From Caulobacter sp. (GTDB lineage Bacteria > Pseudomonadota > Alphaproteobacteria > Caulobacterales > Caulobacteraceae): a stretch of DNA of 64,000 bases. The stretch's first letter is position 1; each line of letters opens with the position of its first letter. Position numbers and translations under genes: made by a program. The stretch lies in NCBI RefSeq assembly GCF_017744445.1, contig NZ_JAGIBH010000012.1:110626-174625 (forward strand), in the 5' to 3' direction. The notes under the pieces were generated by a model. It did not search any database. It was not told the DNA's origin and saw nothing but the letters and a program-made list of their open reading frames with translations. Below are positions 17,512 to 24,274 of this stretch, one piece after another.

Positions 17512-18330
17512 TCAGTCGACGCGCGAAGGCTCACCGACGAAGTCCTTAGCGCAGTACCAGCCGCCCTGAAACGGGGCGGCGATCGGATCCTCGGGCGGCC
17601 CGGCCATCACCTCGGCCGCCCAGTCCTCGGCATTGTCGCGCGGGGCATAGCCCAGGAAAGCGACGGCTGAATTGTCCCAGAAGTTCCGCGTGTTGGCGGA
17701 GACACCGTAGACGGAGGCATAGCCGAAGTCGGGCGCCTCGATCCCGCACCGGACCAGTTCGACCATGTCGCGCGGGCTGACCCACACCGCCAGCTGACGC
17801 GGATCGGACGGCCGCTCACGATAGGCGCCGATGCGCAGGGACAGCACCTGCAAGCCGAACTTGTCGGCGTACATCCGACCCATGGCCTCGCCGAACACCT
17901 TGCTGACGCCGTAGTAGCTGTCGGGGCGCGGGACCAGCGTCTCGGGCGTCGGCGTCGCGCGCTGATGGAAGCCCGCTGCGTGGTGCGACGAGGCGAAGAG
18001 CACCCGCTTTACGCCAGCGAGCCGCGCCGCCTCGAACAGGTTATGGACGCCAATGATGTTCGCCGGCAGCACCTGTTCCCAGGCGTTGTCCTCGGGCTCG
18101 ACCGGCACGCCAGCCATATGGACCACGCAATCGATCCCCGCCATGGCCGCTGTCAGGCCGGGCAGATCCAGAAGGTCGACGGCCAGCGTTTCCTCCCCTG
18201 CCCTCGCCGGCGCCAGAGGCGCGATGTCGGCCAGCCGCATCAGGTCATAGCGGCCGCGCAGGCCCTGGCGGATCGCGTCTCCGATGCCGCCGGCGGCGCC
18301 GAGGAGAAGAATTCTAAGATCGCTCAACAT
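17512..18330 (-). CDS. NAD-dependent epimerase/dehydratase, uronate-dehydrogenase-like
   Basis: Extended SDR of 272 residues. The Rossmann motif is LLGAAGGIGDAI (one Gly of the canonical triplet replaced), and the catalytic YGVSK is in RPDSYYGVSKVFGEAMGRMYADKFG. Segments such as RLADIAPL, PANIIGVHNLFEAAR, VLFASSHHAAGF and VYGVSANTRNFWDNSAVAFLGY strongly recall uronate dehydrogenase (Udh), which oxidises galacturonate or glucuronate to the aldaro-lactone. Its start codon lies four bases from the arm of repeat copy 2, which appears to provide its leader. It points towards the convergent VOC gene. A related sugar-acid or lactone substrate is possible. Confidence 0.82.
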   Translation of the reverse strand: MLSDLRILLLGAAGGIGDAIRQGLRGRYDLMRLADIAPLAPARAGEETLAVDLLDLPGLTAAMAGIDCVVHMAGVPVEPEDNAWEQVLPANIIGVHNLFEAARLAGVKRVLFASSHHAAGFHQRATPTPETLVPRPDSYYGVSKVFGEAMGRMYADKFGLQVLSLRIGAYRERPSDPRQLAVWVSPRDMVELVRCGIEAPDFGYASVYGVSANTRNFWDNSAVAFLGYAPRDNAEDWAAEVMAGPPEDPIAAPFQGGWYCAKDFVGEPSRVD

Positions 18331-18334
18331 ATTC

Positions 18335-18463
18335 CCGTTTCCCCGGCGAAAGCCGGGGCCCAGATCCAGCCTGAGCCTCTTGGGATGATCCGAGATGCGC
18401 CGTTGTCAGCGCATCAGGCGTCTGTGGGTTCGATCTAGGCCCCGGCTTTCGCCGGGGAAACGG
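18335..18463. repeat. MITE/REP-like inverted repeat element, copy 2
   Basis: A 129-base element with inverted arms of about 30 bases (18335-18368 and 18432-18463), each containing TTTCCCCGGCGAAAGCCGGGG-like sequence. The arms match those of the copy at 16062 closely; the central 60 bases do not. It fills nearly the whole gap between the TauD stop and the epimerase start. Confidence 0.8.
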
Positions 18464-18470
18464 CTGTTGA

Positions 18471-19283
18471 TCAAACCGGCTTGTCGCCAGCGACCGTCAC
18501 CCGGAAGCCCGTCCGCGTGTCGGGGAAATAGTCCCATATCGCCTGGTGCCAGGTGCAACGGTTGTCCCAGAAGGCCACCGAGTTCTGCTTCCAGCGGAAG
18601 CGCACCTGGAAGTCCGGATTGCTGGCGTGCTGGTACAGGAACTCCAGGATTGCGCGGCTCTCGGCCTTGGACACGCCCGCGATGTGGGTCGTGTAGGACG
18701 GATTGACGAACAGGCTCTTGCGGCCGCTGACCGGATGGGTGCGCACGATCGGATGGGTCGAGCAATTGTATTTGCGGTCGATGTCCGGAAAGATCGCCTT
18801 GTAGACCGGGTTGGCGTCGTGCACCGCGTGCAGGCCTTCCAGATAGGTCTTCATCCGGTCCGACAGGGTGTCGTAGGCCCAGTACATGCTGGCGAAACAG
18901 GTGTCGCCGCCATCGTCGGGCAGGACCTTCATGTAGAGGATGCTGCCCAGCGGCGGCTCGGGATCGCAGGTCAGGTCCGAGTGCCAGTTCTCGCCGGCCA
19001 CGAACTTGGAATTGGCGTCGGCATGGATGGCCACGATCTCGGGATGATCAGGCAGGCCCGGCACGCCCGAATGGATGGCCAGGTCCCCGAACTTGCGGCC
19101 AAAGTCCTTGTGGGCGTCGTGCGACATCTCCTGATCGCGGAAGAAGATCACCTGGTACTGGGTCAGGGCTTGGTGGATCTCTTCGAACTGGCGGTTCGAG
19201 AGGGGCTGCCCAAGGTCGACGCCGAAGATCTCCGCGCCGATCCGGCGGGTCATGGGCTTCACGTCGAGCACGTCATAGGCCAT
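18471..19283 (-). CDS. TauD/TfdA-family 2-oxoglutarate dioxygenase (operon end)
   Basis: Fe(II)/2-oxoglutarate oxygenase of 270 residues starting at ATG 19283 (MAYDVLDVKPMTRRIGAEI); a TTG at 19298 is less likely. The iron site shows WHSD (ENWHSDLTCDPEPPLGS) and the distal His in WDNRCTWHQAIWDYFPD, with the 2-oxoglutarate Arg in TGFRVTV. The segment GRKSLFVNPSYTTHI is typical of TauD/TfdA alpha-ketoglutarate dioxygenases. It is the last gene of the seven-gene leftward operon, 15 bases after the flavin reductase. It shares a fold, not close identity, with the family member at 15182. Confidence 0.9.
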   Translation of the reverse strand: MAYDVLDVKPMTRRIGAEIFGVDLGQPLSNRQFEEIHQALTQYQVIFFRDQEMSHDAHKDFGRKFGDLAIHSGVPGLPDHPEIVAIHADANSKFVAGENWHSDLTCDPEPPLGSILYMKVLPDDGGDTCFASMYWAYDTLSDRMKTYLEGLHAVHDANPVYKAIFPDIDRKYNCSTHPIVRTHPVSGRKSLFVNPSYTTHIAGVSKAESRAILEFLYQHASNPDFQVRFRWKQNSVAFWDNRCTWHQAIWDYFPDTRTGFRVTVAGDKPV

Positions 19284-19298
19284 GCGGCGCAACTCCAA

Positions 19299-19793
19299 CT
19301 AAGCGTTCAGGAAGCCGCCGCGCACATAGACGAGCGGCGTCTTGGTTTCGTCGGTCACGACGCGCCGGACGCGTCCGACCAGGATTTCGTGATCGCCGCC
19401 GTCGTGGGCGGCATGCAGTTCGCACTCGACCGCCGCCACGCAATCGGCCAGCAGCGGCGCGCCGCAGACGCCGGCCTCGACGGCGGTCAGGGCAAAGCGG
19501 TCGTCGGCCCCGCTCTTGGCGAAGCGGTAGGCCAGGTCGCCCTGCTCCTGCGCCAGGATGTTGACGCAGAAGGTCCGCGCCTGACTCAGCGCCGCCAGGG
19601 TGCGGCTGTCGCGCTTGAGGCAGACCATGACCAGCGGCGGGTCCATCGACACCGAGCTGAAGGCGCTGACCGTCGTGCCGACCAGCCGGCCGTCATGGCA
19701 GGCGGTGACCACCGTCACGCCGGCGGCGAAGCTGCCCATGGCCTTGCGGAAGTCCGCCGGTTCGGGCGCGTGGACTTGAGGCGCGGCGCTCAT
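19299..19793 (-). CDS. Flavin reductase (RutF/HpaC-like)
   Basis: NAD(P)H:flavin oxidoreductase of 164 residues from ATG 19793. Motifs are FRKAMGSFAAGVTVVTA, GTTVSAFSSVSMDPPLVMVCLKR, FCVNILAQEQ and the C-terminal GDHEILVGRVRRV. It supplies reduced FMN to a partner monooxygenase; the RutA-like protein encoded upstream in the same operon is the obvious partner. The start codon overlaps the M20 stop by one base (TGATG). A longer open frame exists upstream but runs inside the M20 gene in another frame. Confidence 0.92.
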   Translation of the reverse strand: MSAAPQVHAPEPADFRKAMGSFAAGVTVVTACHDGRLVGTTVSAFSSVSMDPPLVMVCLKRDSRTLAALSQARTFCVNILAQEQGDLAYRFAKSGADDRFALTAVEAGVCGAPLLADCVAAVECELHAAHDGGDHEILVGRVRRVVTDETKTPLVYVRGGFLNA

Positions 19794-21178
19794 CACTCGT
19801 TCCCGAACGGGTTGTCGGGATAGACCGCCGAGGCCGGGCGCCTGGCGCTCTCGTCCGGGCTGGCGCGGCCACAGATGGCCAGGGCCGTCAGGGCGTAGAT
19901 CAGGGCGCTGTCGACCAGGTCCTTGGGCGTCGGACGCCAGCGGCGGAAGCCGGTCGTGATCGCCGGAATCCGGTGCATGTTGAAGACGTTGTGGTCGCGC
20001 CACATGCTGGAATAGACCGGATTGGCCAAAGCGACCGGATGGCCCAGGCCCAGCTGGGTGGCGACGTCCACGGCCCCGACCAGCGGCGCCACCTCGGCGG
20101 CGTCGGCCTCGAAGCCGTGGCGCACCACAACGGGCTCGATGTCGATGCGGCCCAGGCCCGCCTCGCGCACCATGGCCTCCAGCGAATGCTGGATGTCGGC
20201 CACGCGCTGTTTGGGCGTCAGGCCGACCTCCAGATAGAGGTTCACCAGCTCGGTCCCCGCCCCGAAGGCGAACGGAATGCCGCCGCGTACCGAGCCGATC
20301 TGCGACTTGGGCTGGGCGACGCCGCCCGGGCTGTCGTAGCGGCTCTTCTTCTCGTACTCGCCGCTCCAGGCGTGGATCGCCTCGGTCAGCTTGCCCAGCT
20401 TGTAGATCGGGTTGGGGTGCTGGTCCGCCGTCGCCGGGTGCTCCAGCAGCGGGGTGAAGACCCCCTCGCCCCAGACCTGAAAGCGGAATACGGCATAGCC
20501 GCAGCCGACCCAGGTCAGGCCAAAGTCGCAGCCCTCGGCGGCGATGGCGTAGTCGGGAGCGACGCCGCCGTGGTGGAACAGGTAGTGGGCCCCGATGTCC
20601 TTGCCCATGTAGGCGACGCCCCGGTGTTCCTCGATCGGCTCGGGGCCGATCTCGCCCGGACAGGCGGTCAGGTACATCTTCCCGGCCAGCTCATAGCCGG
20701 CCTTCTTCAGCGCCTTGGCCGCGATCAGGAAGCAGCTCATCGGACCGCGGTCATTGGCGATCGGGTAGCCGTAGAGTTTGCCGTCCTCCAGCCAGCACTT
20801 CTCCCACTCGGGATTGGCCAGGGTCTCGGCGCTGTACTTGTAGCTGTCGAGGTCGGGGTTCCAGGTCGGCGCCTCGGTGTCGAGGTGGGCGGTGAACAGC
20901 AGGTTCTTGCCCACGTCCTTGCCGCCGTGCGTGCCGATGACGTTGGGCCGCTCGGGCGTGGCCCCCACCTTGCGCGGCGAAAAGCCTTCACGGGCCATCC
21001 AGTCGTGGACGTAGTTGGCGACCTCCAGTTCCTTGCCCGAAGGCGCGGGAATATTGCCCAGGGTCAGGGCCAGCTCGACGATCTCGGTCTCGTCGATGGC
21101 GGCGGCGATCGCCGCGCGGTCGGCTTCGGTGACCGTGTAGGGGGCGGCTCCGCCCAGGTTCGGAAATCCATCGGCCAT
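19793..21178 (-). CDS. M20-family metallohydrolase
   Basis: Zinc hydrolase of the M20 peptidase/deacylase family, 461 residues from ATG 21178. Metal and catalytic motifs: TAHLDTEAPTW (His-x-Asp), YPIANDRGPMSCFL (bridging Asp), CPGEIGPEP (catalytic Glu), IAAEGCDF (Glu) and a C-terminal WRDHNVFNMHRIP His. No signal peptide, so cytosolic. The family cleaves amide bonds in peptides, N-acyl amino acids or carbamoyl compounds. Placed between a RutB-like amidohydrolase (2-base gap) and the flavin reductase, it probably hydrolyses an amide produced after ring opening. Confidence 0.9.
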   Translation of the reverse strand: MADGFPNLGGAAPYTVTEADRAAIAAAIDETEIVELALTLGNIPAPSGKELEVANYVHDWMAREGFSPRKVGATPERPNVIGTHGGKDVGKNLLFTAHLDTEAPTWNPDLDSYKYSAETLANPEWEKCWLEDGKLYGYPIANDRGPMSCFLIAAKALKKAGYELAGKMYLTACPGEIGPEPIEEHRGVAYMGKDIGAHYLFHHGGVAPDYAIAAEGCDFGLTWVGCGYAVFRFQVWGEGVFTPLLEHPATADQHPNPIYKLGKLTEAIHAWSGEYEKKSRYDSPGGVAQPKSQIGSVRGGIPFAFGAGTELVNLYLEVGLTPKQRVADIQHSLEAMVREAGLGRIDIEPVVVRHGFEADAAEVAPLVGAVDVATQLGLGHPVALANPVYSSMWRDHNVFNMHRIPAITTGFRRWRPTPKDLVDSALIYALTALAICGRASPDESARRPASAVYPDNPFGNE

Positions 21179-21180
21179 GA

Positions 21181-21816
21181 TCAGGCGCTCCAGGCGTGCG
21201 CGATCGCGGCCGTGTCGGTCAGGATCGCGCTGTTCAGTTCCATCACCTTCAGCGAGGCGGCGTGGATCTCGGGCTCGTAGGCGGCGCAGGCGTCGGCGGC
21301 GACAAACACGTGGTAGTCCAGGCTGAAGGCGTCGCGGACGGTGCTGTCGACGCAGCACTCGGTGGTCAGGCCCGCCACCACCAGGGTGTCGACGCCCAGG
21401 GCGTTCAGGCGCGCATCCAGGTTGGTGCCGACAAAGCCGCTGTAGCGGACCTTCTTCACCACCAGCTCGTCGGGCAGCGGCTTGGGGCCGTAGAAGTCCG
21501 AGCCGACCTCGCCCTCACGGCAGAGAGCGCTCTCATTATCGGGATCGCCGCCGCGACGACGCATGCGCTCCTTCCAGCTGGGGGAGTCGGTCTCGGGCGT
21601 CGTGAACAGGCCAACGAAGATCACTGGGACCCCTGCCCCACGCGCGGCCTCGACCATGCGCTCGGCGGCGGTCACGGCGGGCCGCACCGCGGCCATGTCG
21701 ACATAGGCGCCCAGCGCACCGTCCGGCGAGGCGAAGTCAACCTGGATGTCGATGACCAGGACCGCCGTCCGCGATGGCGCGATCCAGGTCGCCAGGCCGT
21801 CACGCTCCAACGTCAT
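21181..21816 (-). CDS. Isochorismatase-like cysteine hydrolase (RutB-like)
   Basis: Cysteine hydrolase of 211 residues. The triad is visible: Asp in VLVIDIQVDF (about D23), Lys in VVKKVRYSGFVGTNLD, and Cys in VAGLTTECCVDSTVRDA. RYSGF-TNLD and the TTECCVDSTVRDAF segment resemble RutB, the ureidoacrylate amidohydrolase of uracil breakdown. ATG 21816 lies six bases after the LLM stop; a GTG at 21825 overlapping that stop (GTGA) is equally possible and adds three residues. It probably splits an amide, carbamate or ureido group from the monooxygenase product. Confidence 0.88.
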   Translation of the reverse strand: MTLERDGLATWIAPSRTAVLVIDIQVDFASPDGALGAYVDMAAVRPAVTAAERMVEAARGAGVPVIFVGLFTTPETDSPSWKERMRRRGGDPDNESALCREGEVGSDFYGPKPLPDELVVKKVRYSGFVGTNLDARLNALGVDTLVVAGLTTECCVDSTVRDAFSLDYHVFVAADACAAYEPEIHAASLKVMELNSAILTDTAAIAHAWSA

Positions 21817-21821
21817 GGCAT

Positions 21822-22886
21822 TCACGAGAACACCGCGCGCAAACCCGGCAGGATCTCGGCCCCGAACATGGTCAGGCCCTCGACATAGTCGGGGAAGATC
21901 ATCATCAGGCCATCCAGCTCGCAGTAGCGCAGATACTCCTCGATCTGCGCGCTGCAGGTTTTGGGCGAGCCGACCACGGTGTGGGTCATGAACGCGCCCT
22001 GGGCCTTGGCGACGGTCGAGAGCTTCTCGGCCGGCACGCCCCAGCTTTCCAGCATGGCCAGGATCGCGCCCATGTCGGCGCCGTCCTTGTAGTGCTCGAC
22101 CTTGGCCTGCGCGTCCGCATCCGTGTCGCCATGGACGACGGTGCACATGGCGAAGGTCTTGATGGTCTTGCCCATGCCCTCGGCGGCCTGCTTGGCGCGC
22201 AACGAGGCGTCGCGACGCTCGTCGGGCGTGCGGCCGCCGATGAAGCAGATGTCGGCCTCGCGCACCGAGAACTGGAAGCCCCGGTCGCTCATGCCGGCGC
22301 AGACCAGGTCCGGGCGCGGCTTGGACATCGGCTTGGGCTTGGACTGGCAGTCCTTCATCTGGAAGTACTTGCCGTCGAAGTCGACGCTGTCCTCCGACCA
22401 CAGCCGCTTGACGATCGTGGTCCATTCCTCGGTCAGGGCGTAGCGGTCGTCGTGAGTCAGGCTGTCGTCCCACGCGCCCATCTGGTCGAACTCGCCGCGA
22501 TAGGCGCCGGCCACGATGTTGAGGCCCGCGCGGCCGCCGCTGATGTGGTCCAGGGTGGCGATCATCTTGGCCGCCACGGCCGGGTTCTGCAGCAGCGGAT
22601 GGATGGTCGCCCAGATCTTCACGTTCTTGGTGGCCTCGGCGATGCCGGCCATCATGGTGACGGACTCCAGGGCTGTGCCCCAGTGGTCGGTCTCGCCGCC
22701 GAAGCCGCGGAACTTGCCCATCGACATGACGAAATCCATGCCGACCTCATCGGCCTTCACGGCCGCCGCGCGGTTGGTTTCATAAAGGCCGTCGAGGACC
22801 GGCGCGGTCTTGGAGATGATCCAGCCGCCGTTGGCGACCGGCAGGAACACCCCGAAATCCTTGTGCTGGGAAGGACGGTGGAACAT
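21822..22886 (-). CDS. LLM-class flavin monooxygenase (RutA-like)
   Basis: FMN-dependent two-component monooxygenase with a luciferase-like TIM barrel, 354 residues. Blocks such as NGGWIISKTAP, FVMSMGKFRGFGGETDHWGTALESVTMMAGIA, MIATLDHISGGRAGLNIVAGA, EFDQMGAWDD and LVCAGMSDRGFQFS closely parallel RutA, which opens uracil at an amide bond with a flavin peroxide/N5-oxide mechanism. The protein is therefore likely to attack an amide or lactam C-N bond, using FMNH2 from the reductase in the operon. Other Rut genes (rutC, rutD, rutE, rutG) are missing and the operon partners differ, so a substrate other than uracil is likely. Confidence 0.9.
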   Translation of the reverse strand: MFHRPSQHKDFGVFLPVANGGWIISKTAPVLDGLYETNRAAAVKADEVGMDFVMSMGKFRGFGGETDHWGTALESVTMMAGIAEATKNVKIWATIHPLLQNPAVAAKMIATLDHISGGRAGLNIVAGAYRGEFDQMGAWDDSLTHDDRYALTEEWTTIVKRLWSEDSVDFDGKYFQMKDCQSKPKPMSKPRPDLVCAGMSDRGFQFSVREADICFIGGRTPDERRDASLRAKQAAEGMGKTIKTFAMCTVVHGDTDADAQAKVEHYKDGADMGAILAMLESWGVPAEKLSTVAKAQGAFMTHTVVGSPKTCSAQIEEYLRYCELDGLMMIFPDYVEGLTMFGAEILPGLRAVFS

Positions 22887-22907
22887 GGCGTTACTCCCTG
22901 AACTGTC

Positions 22908-24218
22908 TTAGGCCGCGTCGCGCAGCAGGACGGGCGTGGGCGCCGGGACCGGCGCGGTCGTGGTTTCCTCGGTGGCCTTGCGCGGCGGACGCATGAATAG
23001 CGCCGCCACGAAGATCACGCCGATCACGGCGGCGAAGACCTGGAAGGTGGGTGCAAAGCCGCCCAGGCGGTCGCGCATCACGCCGCCGATCACCGGCCCG
23101 AGGGCCGAGACGGCGCCGGCCAGGCAGACCATCGAGAAGAGCTCGAGATTGTTCTTCCGGCCGTAGTAGTTGAGCAGCAGGATGCTGACCGCCAGCACGG
23201 TCATGCCAAAGCCGACGCCCACACCCAGCGCGAAGATCACCATCATCGGCCAGGTCGCGGCATTGGCCAGGGCCAGCAGGCCCACGGCCATCATCCCTTG
23301 CGCGCCGGCCAGCAGCCAGCGCGGGTCGATGCGATCGCCCAGGAGGCCGCCGCCCATCCGAGCCACGACCTGCATCAGGGATTCCAGGCTCAGCGCGGCG
23401 ACCGCCACGGCCGAGACCACGCCCATCTCGCTGAAGTGGCTGGGCGCCAGGCTGACGGCGGTGACGCCGCCCAGCAGGTGAGCGAAATAGGCCGCGACGA
23501 TCACATAGAACTGCGGGGTGCGGATCGCCTCCTTGATCGTCCAGTCGACCTGTGTGCGGTAGACGCGAGCGTTCGCCGGTTGTGCGGCGGCGTCTTCAGC
23601 TACCGCCTTGTCGGTCTCGACCGCCGCGCTTTCCAGCCACGCCTTGCCGCCGACCAGGGCCGCGGCCAGGGCGCCGACAACGGCCGAGGCGACCGCCTGC
23701 CAGGCCCAGTACGGCCGCCAGGCGCCGCCGGCCATCTCCATGCCGACCAGGGCCATCCAGGGGCCGACGACCCCGCCCAGCGAGCCGATCGTGAAATAGA
23801 TCCCGAAGGGCAGCGCCCGCTTCTTGAACAGCATCGACAGGAGGTGCGTGCCCGGGATCAGCGCCATCATCTGGTAGCCGATGCCCAGCAAGGCTGTACC
23901 CGTCAGATAGACCGGCAGCCCTTGCGCTGTCGTCAGGCACAGGAAGCCCGCGATCATCACGGCCGAGCCGGCGACGATCGTGGCCCGCACGCCGATCTTG
24001 CGGATCAGCAGCGCCGGCAGCCACGACGAGCCGCCGCAGAACGCGCCCAGCAGGGTGAAGCCCAGGAAGGCCGAGGCGAAGCTCCACTGCTGGTCCTTGA
24101 TCATGGCCGGCAGGACCACGCCCAGCGACGAGAACGTCGAGGCCGTGATCAGGAACAACAACAGGGAAAGAGCGCCCAGGAGGGTCCAGGAGCGCCATTG
24201 GATCGTCGACATCGCCAT
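22908..24218 (-). CDS. MFS transporter, 12-TM carboxylate/organic-anion type
   Basis: Major facilitator carrier of 436 residues with about 12 hydrophobic helices, beginning with a TM at FLITASTFSSLGVVLPAM. The inter-helix motif region is LLIRKIGVRATIVAG, and a second half starts after a polar loop (about 205-230). General pattern resembles the oxalate/formate antiporter-like (OFA/MCT) MFS group. ATG 24218 follows a GGAGG site at 4 bases; an ATG six bases further has better spacing. It lies between the TonB receptor (56-base gap) and the LLM gene (21-base gap), and so probably carries the pathway substrate over the inner membrane. Confidence 0.88.
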   Translation of the reverse strand: MAMSTIQWRSWTLLGALSLLLFLITASTFSSLGVVLPAMIKDQQWSFASAFLGFTLLGAFCGGSSWLPALLIRKIGVRATIVAGSAVMIAGFLCLTTAQGLPVYLTGTALLGIGYQMMALIPGTHLLSMLFKKRALPFGIYFTIGSLGGVVGPWMALVGMEMAGGAWRPYWAWQAVASAVVGALAAALVGGKAWLESAAVETDKAVAEDAAAQPANARVYRTQVDWTIKEAIRTPQFYVIVAAYFAHLLGGVTAVSLAPSHFSEMGVVSAVAVAALSLESLMQVVARMGGGLLGDRIDPRWLLAGAQGMMAVGLLALANAATWPMMVIFALGVGVGFGMTVLAVSILLLNYYGRKNNLELFSMVCLAGAVSALGPVIGGVMRDRLGGFAPTFQVFAAVIGVIFVAALFMRPPRKATEETTTAPVPAPTPVLLRDAA

Positions 24219-24274
24219 CGAGCCTCCATGCAAGCTCGCGGCGCGTCCCTCGCGGGGCGCGCCGCGCGGGGGAA

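Noticed and set aside
16062..18463. The two repeats as ends of a composite transposon
   Set aside because: No transposase or target-site duplication was seen, and the genes between are ordinary metabolic genes on both strands.
19299..22886. Annotation as the standard rut pyrimidine pathway
   Set aside because: Only RutA-, RutB- and RutF-like proteins are present, with an M20 hydrolase inserted and the other rut genes absent, so the symbols rutA, rutB and rutF were not assigned.
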